Shown here piece after piece: positions 51,851-59,954 of a stretch of DNA of 64,000 bases. Origin of the DNA: JBDGYW01 sp964580055. GTDB lineage: Bacteria; Gemmatimonadota; Gemmatimonadetes; Gemmatimonadales; GWC2-71-9. Position numbers and translations under genes: made by a program. The stretch is taken from contig CAZOJI010000019.1 in assembly GCA_964580055.1 (NCBI GenBank), positions 13,305 to 77,304 on the forward strand. The letters are read 5' to 3'. Position 1 is the first letter of the stretch; each line of letters opens with the position of its first letter. The notes beneath the pieces are model-generated. The model ran no database searches, was not told where the DNA came from, and saw only the letters and a list, made by a program, of their open reading frames with translations.

Positions 51851-52590
51851 CCGCCGAACACCATCTGCCAGATGGTCGACAGCCAGTTTGGAGAAGCTAC
51901 GTAACCGCCCAGAACGAGCCCAAACCAGAGAACCACAGGGATTGTCACTGCGCCAGCCGCCAGCACCGGCCATATCGGTTTGCGCCACCGTGCAATCCTG
52001 TCGGCCGTTTCCCTGACTCGCGTAACCTCATCCTGCAACAGTCTCTCCATCGCCATCCACGCGGTTTCGAGCCTATTGGCTGCAAGACGCAGCGCTTCCT
52101 GCCACGCTGGAATCACCTCGGGCTCGAGGCCGGTGGCCTCAACCGCGCGTTCGGAGTACTCCTCCAGTTCGTCCAGAACAGGTATGAGATTGGCTCCGAC
52201 TGAGCCCAACCTCGCCATCAGGGCGCGCTTCTGAGATGGTGTATATCGCAGTCGCAAACGCAAGCGCCGGCCCATCCCGACCGCCCGCGCTTCCGCTTCG
52301 AAGTGAATCTCCGCAAATCCTACCAAGAGGTCGGCAGTGGAGCCAACAGCTTCATCCCAAGCCTGTTTCCAGGATTCTCTGCCGATCGCCGCCACTGCGG
52401 CAGACCGCTCGCCATTCGCCGCCAGCCTTCGTGCTTCACCTCCACCCTCAATGATGCGCGTGCCCAGCTTGAATCGGACTGAATCGAGTCCGAGGATCGC
52501 TTCCCCTCCACTCTTGACCGCCAACAGCCTTCCTAGAGATGGGCCCAATTCAGGTACCCTGAGCGGCAGGAGCACGTTGGACTTCGTCAT
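51847..52590 (-). CDS. Unknown protein with C-terminal membrane helix
   Basis: No family was recognised for this 247-aa protein. The first about 60 residues are beta-like (PLRVPELGPSLGRLLAV, LGLDSVRFKLGT). The middle is strongly helical with many Arg/Glu (GRRLRLRLRYTPSQKRAL, ELEEYSERAVEATG, RLLQDEVTRVRETADRI). A hydrophobic segment (about 207-230, WPVLAAGAVTIPVVLWFGLVLG) suggests tail anchoring with the bulk in the cytoplasm. It overlaps both the HAD gene and acpS by 4 bases, so it is firmly inside their operon. Confidence 0.7.
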   Translation of the reverse strand: MTKSNVLLPLRVPELGPSLGRLLAVKSGGEAILGLDSVRFKLGTRIIEGGGEARRLAANGERSAAVAAIGRESWKQAWDEAVGSTADLLVGFAEIHFEAEARAVGMGRRLRLRLRYTPSQKRALMARLGSVGANLIPVLDELEEYSERAVEATGLEPEVIPAWQEALRLAANRLETAWMAMERLLQDEVTRVRETADRIARWRKPIWPVLAAGAVTIPVVLWFGLVLGGYVASPNWLSTIWQMVFGG

Positions 52591-53285
52591 CCGAAGATGG
52601 CTTCGACGACCTCAGCGGGCACGGAGAAATCGGCGAAGACCACATGGCCGCCTGCCGATTCGAGTTCTGCCACTTTGAACGGGCCCGTTGCAACACCTAC
52701 GGCCCGAGCACATATCCCCTTGCCACAGGTCATATCGGCTGGTGTGTCACCGATTATCACGACATCGTGGCCCCTGGGCACGTGACCCATGACCGAAAAC
52801 GCACGTGAAACGGCTATCGGGGGCAGATCGTCGCGAGAAAACGCATCCGAACCGTATGCAGCCACCCGGAACTGTTGCGGATCGATGCCTGCGGCTATCA
52901 GCTTGAGAGTCGCTCCTTGCTCCACGTTCCCGGTCAGAAGACCTACGACAGCATCATTCCGCGCCGCAAGCAGAGCGAGCAGCTCTTGCACACCGGCGTA
53001 ACTGCGGATACGCCTTTTCGGGGAGCGCAACGCCCCATCTAGAAAGTCGACGTAGCGGTCACATACTCTCTTGACGCACGCGTCATCTTCGGCGTCAGGA
53101 TGACAAGCGCCACGCATCAACTCGCGCACTATCGCGCAGTCGGTCTTCCCGGCGAAAGAGAAGTTCTCTATCGGACCTGACGTGCCGATCTCATGTTCGA
53201 GGGCCCGCTGTATTGACTCTTTCCCCGCACCATCGCTCCACAGCAGTGTCCCGTCGAGATCGAACAGAACCAGCCTCTTCGTCAT
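52587..53285 (-). CDS. HAD-family phosphatase
   Basis: The 232-aa haloacid dehalogenase-type hydrolase resembles phosphoglycolate phosphatases. Motif I is LFDLDGTLLWSD (nucleophile and acid Asp), motif II LLTGN, and motif IV VIIGDTPADM. A helical cap lies between motifs I and II. The substrate is unknown. It overlaps the P1 peptidase stop and the membrane-protein start by 4 bases each. Confidence 0.87.
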   Translation of the reverse strand: MTKRLVLFDLDGTLLWSDGAGKESIQRALEHEIGTSGPIENFSFAGKTDCAIVRELMRGACHPDAEDDACVKRVCDRYVDFLDGALRSPKRRIRSYAGVQELLALLAARNDAVVGLLTGNVEQGATLKLIAAGIDPQQFRVAAYGSDAFSRDDLPPIAVSRAFSVMGHVPRGHDVVIIGDTPADMTCGKGICARAVGVATGPFKVAELESAGGHVVFADFSVPAEVVEAIFG

Positions 53286-54232
53286 GAATCTCCCAATCCG
53301 GGGACCTCGTCGGTCCCGTTTGCCACGCGCACGGCTCTCTCAATGGCGGTTGCCGTAGCCTCCTGTGCAAGGATCTCCACCTCGAGCTTGGTCGAGGGAA
53401 GTACCTCGCCGGCCGACACGGCAAACACCAAATCGCCGTCGAATGATGTGCCTGCCGGCATAACCCGCCGCCCCAGGGCATCCGCGGCCATTTCCGCTAC
53501 GCTCAACAACTCCAAACGCGATGTGTCAGCGTTGGTTGCGACCACTATCAACGTTGTGTTGACTCCATCTCTCGCGAACGAACCCAGCGGAACACCACCG
53601 TTGGCAAGGTACCGGCATGCATCAATGAAGCCGTTGGGTCCCCGCGCGCCCACTATGATGTTGCCTGCCGCGTCGCGGACGTCTCCGAATGCGTTCACTA
53701 CGGCCAGTGCACCTACGACAACCTCTCCGCGCCGTGCCGACCATGTGCCCACGCCTCCCTTCATCATTCCTTCGGCACCGAGCACTTTACCGACCGTTGC
53801 TCCGGTGCCCGCTCCCACCGAACCCTCCGCTACGTCAATGCCCGCAACCTGGCAAGCTTCGTAGCCGTGCGACGGTCGTGGCGGCGATGGCTCGCCGAAG
53901 CCTAGATCGAAGATCACCCCGCTCGGGACGATCGGCACGACTCCGACTCCGACGTCAAATCCGCGCTGTCTTTCTCGAAGCCAACGCATGACCCCGTCTG
54001 CGGCTCCCAATCCGTAGGCCGAGCCACCGGTGAGGAGAATGGCATTGACCCTAGCGGCGAGATGCCGCGGTGACAGGGCGTCGAGTTCTCTAGTGCCTGT
54101 CGCACGACCCCGAACGAACACTGCGCCGCGCATTCCATCTTCAGGGGCCAGTATGACAGTGCAGCCGGTGCCGAGTCGTCTGTCTGTGGCGTGACCCACC
54201 AAGATGCCCGTCACATCTGTCAATCGCGGCAT
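53282..54232 (-). CDS. P1/DmpA-NylC family N-terminal-nucleophile peptidase
   Basis: The about 316-aa protein (ATG at 54232; the frame extends to 54277) is of peptidase family S58/P1, self-cleaving enzymes that include DmpA, beta-peptidases and the nylon oligomer hydrolase NylC. LTDVTGILVGHATD opens it, LLTGGSAYGLGAADGVMRWL and GSVGAGTGATVGK form the core. The predicted autocleavage site is the Asn-Thr in DGVNTTLIVVATNA, as in NylC, which would make Thr the nucleophile. No signal peptide is seen. It is the first gene of the operon running to acpS. Confidence 0.87.
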   Translation of the reverse strand: MPRLTDVTGILVGHATDRRLGTGCTVILAPEDGMRGAVFVRGRATGTRELDALSPRHLAARVNAILLTGGSAYGLGAADGVMRWLRERQRGFDVGVGVVPIVPSGVIFDLGFGEPSPPRPSHGYEACQVAGIDVAEGSVGAGTGATVGKVLGAEGMMKGGVGTWSARRGEVVVGALAVVNAFGDVRDAAGNIIVGARGPNGFIDACRYLANGGVPLGSFARDGVNTTLIVVATNADTSRLELLSVAEMAADALGRRVMPAGTSFDGDLVFAVSAGEVLPSTKLEVEILAQEATATAIERAVRVANGTDEVPGLGDS

Positions 54233-54338
54233 CAGAAAAGGAGGCACCGGTTGGGACCGCACGTCACGAGAGAGCATCGAGACTCACGTCGCTTGGAGGC
54301 CGCGCGCGCAGTGATTCGGCTGCTCACTTCCAGGCAAG

Positions 54339-54536
54339 TCATTCGGCCTGTTTCCCGGGTTCTTCGCTTTGCGAGCTCACGCCTGCCTGTTTCGCGCAGG
54401 CACGGCACATGGTAATACCGCGAAGAGAGCAAATGATGCATATGAAAGTTCCGCAAACGGAGCAAGGATACCCTTCCGAAGCGCGGTCTTCGTTGCCGCA
54501 GTAACGGCATCTCATGCGTTCCATTTCTTGAAGCAT
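54339..54536 (-). CDS. Small four-CxxC zinc-binding protein
   Basis: The 65-aa protein has four CxxC pairs: C10/C13, C25/C28, C33/C36 and C44/C47, enough for two zinc sites in a B-box- or treble-clef-like arrangement (CRYCGNED, CSVCGTFICIIC, CRAC). The ATG at 54536 has a near-perfect AGGAGG 6 bases upstream, strong support for a real gene. No family was recognised. It stands alone between the lipid kinase and the P1 peptidase on the same strand, about 106 bases before the latter. Confidence 0.75.
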   Translation of the reverse strand: MLQEMERMRCRYCGNEDRASEGYPCSVCGTFICIICSLRGITMCRACAKQAGVSSQSEEPGKQAE

Positions 54537-54564
54537 GTGTGCCTCCTGATATGTGCAATCTCAA

Positions 54565-55536
54565 TCACGGCCGGATAGCGTTGCCTTCACCCTCAAGCGA
54601 ATCACGCCGCAGAGCGTTTTTGCGGTGCCGGGTCCTGCGCCTCGCATTCCGCGGAACGCAGATCTCCACCCCACTGGGTATCACGTCTGCCACAAACGGA
54701 GTCGTGCCTGAGCCCTCACCATCCAACTCTACCGGCCGCGGCTCGTCTGTCTCTACAGTGACCGAGCGCCCCTTTGCAAACTGCACGCGATCGCGGCCGT
54801 CTGCTTTGCCCCTCACAATCTGCCAGAATGCGTCCAGGCTTTCGCGGTAGCCGGTCGGAGTCAACATGATGACGTCGAGAAGCCCGTCACTCACCGAGAT
54901 ATCCCTGTGCAGACTCAGGAGCGGCGGGATTATCTCTCCGCAGTTTGCCACCACAACTGAGGTGGCTTGCAACTCCCGTGCGTGGCCGTCGATCGTGACG
55001 CGGTAGTCGGCACCCTCCAATCTTCCCAGAACCTCGAACGTCTTGGCGATGTACGCAACCCTCCCGAACCGTCGCTTGGCCGCCAGCGTAGTTCCGGCAG
55101 TGATCTCGGCATCCACGCCGGCGCCGCAGGCCACGGTAAAGTACCTGTCAACGCCGCCACACCTCATACGGCCAATGTCAATTGCCCTCGGCGATCCGCT
55201 CAATATGGCTCTTGCCGCCCTGGTTGGATGATGGGGCAGCCTCAGGTTTCCCGCCAGAAGATTCCCAGTGCCCCCCGGGATCACTCCCAGGACCGCGTCA
55301 GTTCCAATCATTGCCCCGACGGCTCTCGTTATGGTGCCGTCGCCGCCGTAGACAGCGACGAGATCCACTCCACGATCCACACCATCCCTCACCAGCTCTT
55401 CTGCGTCGCCATCTGTGCTCACGTCGCCGACCGAGACCTGGCAGCCTGACGACGAGAATATGGATCGAACCGAGTTCAACACCGATCTGTTGGTCCTAGC
55501 TGCCAGTGGATTGAAGATCAGGAGAATGCTTCGCAT
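54565..55536 (-). CDS. Diacylglycerol/lipid kinase (YegS/BmrU type)
   Basis: The 323-aa lipid kinase probably phosphorylates diacylglycerol or a related lipid at the membrane. ILLIFNPLAARTN opens it, VYGGDGTITRAVGAM is the ATP-binding GGDGT motif, and GVIPGGTGNLLAGNL is diagnostic. A beta-sandwich C-domain follows (ISVSDGLLDVIML, VETDEPRPVELDGE). The ATG at 55536 overlaps the tamB stop (TGATG); the longer frame only reads into tamB. The C-terminus is basic (RNARRRTRHRKNALRR). Confidence 0.88.
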   Translation of the reverse strand: MRSILLIFNPLAARTNRSVLNSVRSIFSSSGCQVSVGDVSTDGDAEELVRDGVDRGVDLVAVYGGDGTITRAVGAMIGTDAVLGVIPGGTGNLLAGNLRLPHHPTRAARAILSGSPRAIDIGRMRCGGVDRYFTVACGAGVDAEITAGTTLAAKRRFGRVAYIAKTFEVLGRLEGADYRVTIDGHARELQATSVVVANCGEIIPPLLSLHRDISVSDGLLDVIMLTPTGYRESLDAFWQIVRGKADGRDRVQFAKGRSVTVETDEPRPVELDGEGSGTTPFVADVIPSGVEICVPRNARRRTRHRKNALRRDSLEGEGNAIRP

Positions 55537-58500
55537 CAGTAGCGCTTCTCCCAGAAGACGTCCGCACCAAGCTGGTACTTCAGTCGCAATGCATGCGACC
55601 GAGTCACGGCACAGCTGCGCACTGGATCGCCGCTTACCGAGAATAGCCAATCACGACTCAGACGGTATTCGACGCTGGCACCCACCATCACGCGAGTAGC
55701 CTCATTCTGGGCAGGGGCACACACTCGTGGACTCACGGTCAAAAACCACTGATCTCCCAATCTCTTTCCGGCAGCTATCTCCGCCGTGAGCTGGCCGGTA
55801 TTCCCCATATGCGGTCGTATCTGAAGGTAGTCGATCGGTAGGCTCAGGTCGGAGATTGCCAGATTCTCCAGTTGGCCCGACACGGCACCCAGGAATTGGG
55901 TCAGACCCTGTCTTACGAGTCTCGCGTTCCCTGCGGCACTTCCTCCGGCGAGTGCGTGAAAGCTGGGGGCTCCGAGAAAGAGATAGGAGAGTATCTCCTC
56001 ACCGGGTATCGGAGGCCTGATATCGCTCGTGAACGTCAGGTTCGGCTCGTAGAGGGTTCCTCCAATGTGGACGAACACCATTATGTCGTCGCCGCGCAGT
56101 GTCCTGACTCGGTGCTCGGCATCGATGTCCACCGCGGCGTTCAGATCGGGTGTCCCGAAATAGGTCACTTCGCCCCGGGTAACATCGAAGTCTCGGGTGG
56201 CCAGGAGCTGTACCAGCGATGGACCGGGAGAAAGTTGGTACGTGCCGCGCGGTGTTTCCAGAGTGCCGTTGAACCGATACTCGTCTGCCTCTTTGTTGAT
56301 CATGATCGAGCCAAGCAGTTGGATATTCGCCTCACTAGAGCGCAGCCACACGTCCGACCCCATCTCGAGCTGCAGACTATTCACACTCAGGCTGTCCAGG
56401 AAGCGATTCTCTAAGTCAACGCCAAGCCCTTGACGGCGAACGAGTAAAGGATCGACCAACCCTTCCATTGCCAGGAGGGTGTCCTCAATGTCGATGACTT
56501 CCTTCTCAACCAGGTCGGCGAAGTGGAGTACTCCCTGCGTTACCGTGCCTTCACCTGTCAGCATCGCTCCGAATATGGGACCATTCAACTCCGCGGCACC
56601 CGTTGCAGTCAATGACAGGAAATCACGCACGCTGGCGCCGTGAAACTTCTCCGCTTCCACTTGTAGGTCCAGGACCGGTCGCGTGAGCTCGTCGAGGCGC
56701 ATGAACCCGGATATTTCGGCAACACCATCTCCGCTCGCCACGGTGAGGGTGTCGATGCGAATGGTGTCGCCCGACATTGAGAAGACCCCGTTTAAATCCT
56801 CGTGTCTGACTCCCAATGCCGGGTAGAGGACAGTGCCGTCGGAAATCGAGACGGTACCAGTCAACTGCGGGCTTTGCCAGCTGCCTGCAATCCCGACGTC
56901 TGCATACAGACTTCCACCGGTCTCGCGTACGAGCGGACTGACGGCATCCATGAAGGACAGATCAACGCCATCGGCCGCTGCGCGAATCGAGATGCCTCCC
57001 GGCAATCTCCTGCGTGGAACCTCGGTCAAAGCGAGATCGATCGGCAGCCGGACTGCCACATTCAGTATCTCTTCGCCGGTGCGCAGCAGCCTGACATCCC
57101 CTTCGACACGGCGGTTTTCGTATTGGAACTCGCTCAGTATCTGCGGTGCCTGAAAGTCGCCGAATACTCCCTGTCGAAGGCTAGCAAACAGGGTCATGAT
57201 CGGTGCATTCGCAGTACCGAAGAGAGTCAGGTTGCCGCTGAACTCGCCGTCCACATCGCGGTAATCGCGCTGCAGCAGCATCCACAGATCCTCCGCGGGA
57301 AACGCTTCAGCCGACACCGTGAGCGCACCGTTGCCTTCGAACGGAAGCCTTCCGTCGAATACCACGCTGCCGGCACCATTGCGAAGCGACATAGAGATCC
57401 GCTCGAAGTCGATTCCGCTGTCAGCCACATGGAATGCTGCAGGCTGGTCTATGAACCACTGGCCGCCCTCGAGCTGCAATCCCATCAGATCGGGCCGAAC
57501 TGTCCTTTTTTCTGGTGTGGATATCAGGTTGCCTTCTGCAATCGCTGCGCCCCAACCGTCCGGCCCGAACCTCGTTCTCGCAAACCAATCGAGGGAATCG
57601 GGCTGGCCGCCCAGTTCAAGTTCGACGTCCGCAAACACCCAACGGCCCAACTCGACCGAGTCCAACGAAACCGCCAGAAGCGCGTCACGAGTGTCGCTGA
57701 TCCACGTTCCATTCGCCTGGAGACTGTCCACGAAGACGTCGCCACGCCGGAGGCGGCGGCCCTCGATCTCCGTCTCAAAGCGATAGCCTCCCAGTTCGCC
57801 GGAAACCGACAAGCCGGCACGAAGCAGGCCAGACGGACGCGTCCCACCCATACCTTGCTCAACGGGGAGTGCACCGAACAACGTTGCCAGAAACGGTTCA
57901 AGCACTCCCAAAGAATCGGTCGTAACGTGTCCGGACACGGTTCCTTCCGGCGCGGGACCGACGCCGATTGCGCCATCCGCGCGAGCATCGATGCCACGTC
58001 CAATCGCTTGCAGCGAATGCAGGGACAGCATGTGGTCGCTTACCGACAGGTCCCAGGTGATATTGTCGAGTGCCACACCTTCAACTGTCGATTCTCGCAG
58101 GTCGGCGTCCATTTCCGCCGACTCCCCAGTAAGGCTATCGTCGATCCAAGTGCCGCGGATGCGCCCGAACAGATACGTTTCCGGCAAGCCGGAGTGAAGT
58201 GCGGCGAGACTGAGTCGGGATACGCGAAGGTCCATTCCGTAGGCGGCGCGGCGTATCGTGAGCGGTGATACGTGCCCTTCAACGAACACTGCGCCCGCCG
58301 GGCCGGCAACGTCGGCATCTACAAACAGCGAGTCGAGGTATCCCGCAGTCACTACACGCCCCTCGAATGTTCCGCCGATGCGAATGCTGGGGTAACTCGG
58401 ACGGATGCCGTCCAGGGCCAACGATTCGAACATCAGGTCGGACCAGACTCCCAGCGTATCACCGCGGGCGTCGATGCGGACCGTGCCACTCGCCTCGCTG

Positions 58501-59954
58501 ACGAACTCTGGATCGTCGAAATGCGTCAGATCGCCGTTGAACTCCAGCTGCAGCCACGGCCCGTTCACCTCCCCCGAACCGCTCAGGCGCCCATCGAGTG
58601 CCACGCCGGTCAAAATCCGCTGAACCGTGCCAAGGTCGAAATCGGCGTGCGCTATCCGGTAGTCGTTGAACACCATTGCATGCCGGCCGCCAAGAGAAAT
58701 CCTGCCCCGGGCATCGACCACTGACACCGGCCATCCTGGCACCAGCGAATCGCGCAACACAATGTCCAGGCCGAGCATCAGGTCGTCGCTCGGGCCGTCG
58801 GCCTCAAAACGTCCGGCGACACGGCCCGCAACCGGCAGTGTGTCGAAGTACGCCCGCACATACTCCAAGTCGAAGTTGTCCAGATCGAGTCCCGTATCAC
58901 GAAAGGCCCACTCTCCACCAGGCCCGAACACCATGGATATGTTGCCTTCCGCCTGACCACCACCTCCAATGCCGCGGAAGGTCGTGCCGCTGCCCGTGAA
59001 CTCAACACCGGCCCGATCCGCTTGTACAAGGAAGCGACCGCTTCCCATCATACCGGACGGCAACTCGTCGACCAGGCTCCTGATCTGATCCGTTGCTACG
59101 CCGTGGGCCCGAACCTCGAGGTCGTATGCCTCTCCGCCGGGATCGAAAAGAACCGTACCGTAGACTTCCGCCCGCGAATCCGGTAGAGCGATCTCTGAGA
59201 GATCGAGTACCAGCGAATCGTTTCGCAACTCGATCGTGCCGCGGGCAGCGGTCACTTCCAGTTCTGGATGTGATATGAGAGCGCTCAGAGAGGCGACGTC
59301 AAAACGCAACCCTCCATCCTCCGGATCCGGCGAGGAGATGCGCAAGTAGGGCAGTACGGCATCGATGTCCGAGAAGCGCCGGATCCACATCGGGCCGGCG
59401 GCGCCGTCCTCCACCTCTCTTCCGCTCGCAACGTTCGAGTCGATCGGAGTGCGCAGTGTCACTTCCGCATCCACCAACTCGACATCCCTGAACGCAATCA
59501 GACGTTTGGGCGAGTGCTTCGTATCCGCACTGTCTCGGTCTTCGCCGTCGCCTGATTCGCTGCTGAAGAGCTGCACTACGTTCATGCGCCGACCGCGCGG
59601 CTGAATCAGGTTTATGCGCGGCGATTTCAGTCCGAGCCTGCCCAACACGACCCGTCCGCCGAGCAGGTCCCTTAGGCCGTACCCGAGTTGAAGTTCAGGG
59701 ATTTCGGCCAAGACCACGCCATCCTCACCCATCACCTCGACCTGCTCGGCGATCAAGCCCGCGACGAAGGATCCATCGATTGATCTGACGGTAACGGAAC
59801 CGTTGAGCGCGTCGTTTGCTGCTACGAGGATTGCGCGAGACACTACCGCACGGCCTTTTTCGGTTCGCAAGCCGGCAGCCGGAATCCCTGCGGCCGTTCC
59901 CAGAATCCAGATGGCCGCCATTGCCAACCCGCCAACGAGTCGCCGCCGCTTCAA
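55536..59954 (-). CDS. tamB: TamB-like translocation/assembly module protein
   Basis: The about 1472-aa AsmA/TamB-type protein has an N-terminal membrane anchor (LVGGLAMAAIWILGTAAGIPAAG) followed by more than 1,000 residues of repeating beta strands with hydrophobic inner faces, as in proteins that form a lipid-conducting groove across the periplasm. The C-terminal about 350 residues hold the DUF490 domain (GEEILSYLFLGAPS, a conserved motif) and end LRLKYQLGADVFWEKRY. The start is taken as TTG 59954, overlapping the tamA-like stop by 4 bases; no ATG is available near the anchor. It works with the Omp85 protein encoded upstream. Confidence 0.9.
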   Translation of the reverse strand: MKRRRLVGGLAMAAIWILGTAAGIPAAGLRTEKGRAVVSRAILVAANDALNGSVTVRSIDGSFVAGLIAEQVEVMGEDGVVLAEIPELQLGYGLRDLLGGRVVLGRLGLKSPRINLIQPRGRRMNVVQLFSSESGDGEDRDSADTKHSPKRLIAFRDVELVDAEVTLRTPIDSNVASGREVEDGAAGPMWIRRFSDIDAVLPYLRISSPDPEDGGLRFDVASLSALISHPELEVTAARGTIELRNDSLVLDLSEIALPDSRAEVYGTVLFDPGGEAYDLEVRAHGVATDQIRSLVDELPSGMMGSGRFLVQADRAGVEFTGSGTTFRGIGGGGQAEGNISMVFGPGGEWAFRDTGLDLDNFDLEYVRAYFDTLPVAGRVAGRFEADGPSDDLMLGLDIVLRDSLVPGWPVSVVDARGRISLGGRHAMVFNDYRIAHADFDLGTVQRILTGVALDGRLSGSGEVNGPWLQLEFNGDLTHFDDPEFVSEASGTVRIDARGDTLGVWSDLMFESLALDGIRPSYPSIRIGGTFEGRVVTAGYLDSLFVDADVAGPAGAVFVEGHVSPLTIRRAAYGMDLRVSRLSLAALHSGLPETYLFGRIRGTWIDDSLTGESAEMDADLRESTVEGVALDNITWDLSVSDHMLSLHSLQAIGRGIDARADGAIGVGPAPEGTVSGHVTTDSLGVLEPFLATLFGALPVEQGMGGTRPSGLLRAGLSVSGELGGYRFETEIEGRRLRRGDVFVDSLQANGTWISDTRDALLAVSLDSVELGRWVFADVELELGGQPDSLDWFARTRFGPDGWGAAIAEGNLISTPEKRTVRPDLMGLQLEGGQWFIDQPAAFHVADSGIDFERISMSLRNGAGSVVFDGRLPFEGNGALTVSAEAFPAEDLWMLLQRDYRDVDGEFSGNLTLFGTANAPIMTLFASLRQGVFGDFQAPQILSEFQYENRRVEGDVRLLRTGEEILNVAVRLPIDLALTEVPRRRLPGGISIRAAADGVDLSFMDAVSPLVRETGGSLYADVGIAGSWQSPQLTGTVSISDGTVLYPALGVRHEDLNGVFSMSGDTIRIDTLTVASGDGVAEISGFMRLDELTRPVLDLQVEAEKFHGASVRDFLSLTATGAAELNGPIFGAMLTGEGTVTQGVLHFADLVEKEVIDIEDTLLAMEGLVDPLLVRRQGLGVDLENRFLDSLSVNSLQLEMGSDVWLRSSEANIQLLGSIMINKEADEYRFNGTLETPRGTYQLSPGPSLVQLLATRDFDVTRGEVTYFGTPDLNAAVDIDAEHRVRTLRGDDIMVFVHIGGTLYEPNLTFTSDIRPPIPGEEILSYLFLGAPSFHALAGGSAAGNARLVRQGLTQFLGAVSGQLENLAISDLSLPIDYLQIRPHMGNTGQLTAEIAAGKRLGDQWFLTVSPRVCAPAQNEATRVMVGASVEYRLSRDWLFSVSGDPVRSCAVTRSHALRLKYQLGADVFWEKRY

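Noticed and set aside
51187..52203. 338-codon plus-strand open frame across the D-aminoacylase, acpS and membrane-protein genes
   Set aside because: It is Arg/Pro-rich with no motif and spans three well-supported genes on the other strand.
56802..58268. 488-codon open frame antisense to tamB
   Set aside because: The opposite strand encodes a coherent TamB protein; this frame has no recognised domain and no ribosome site.
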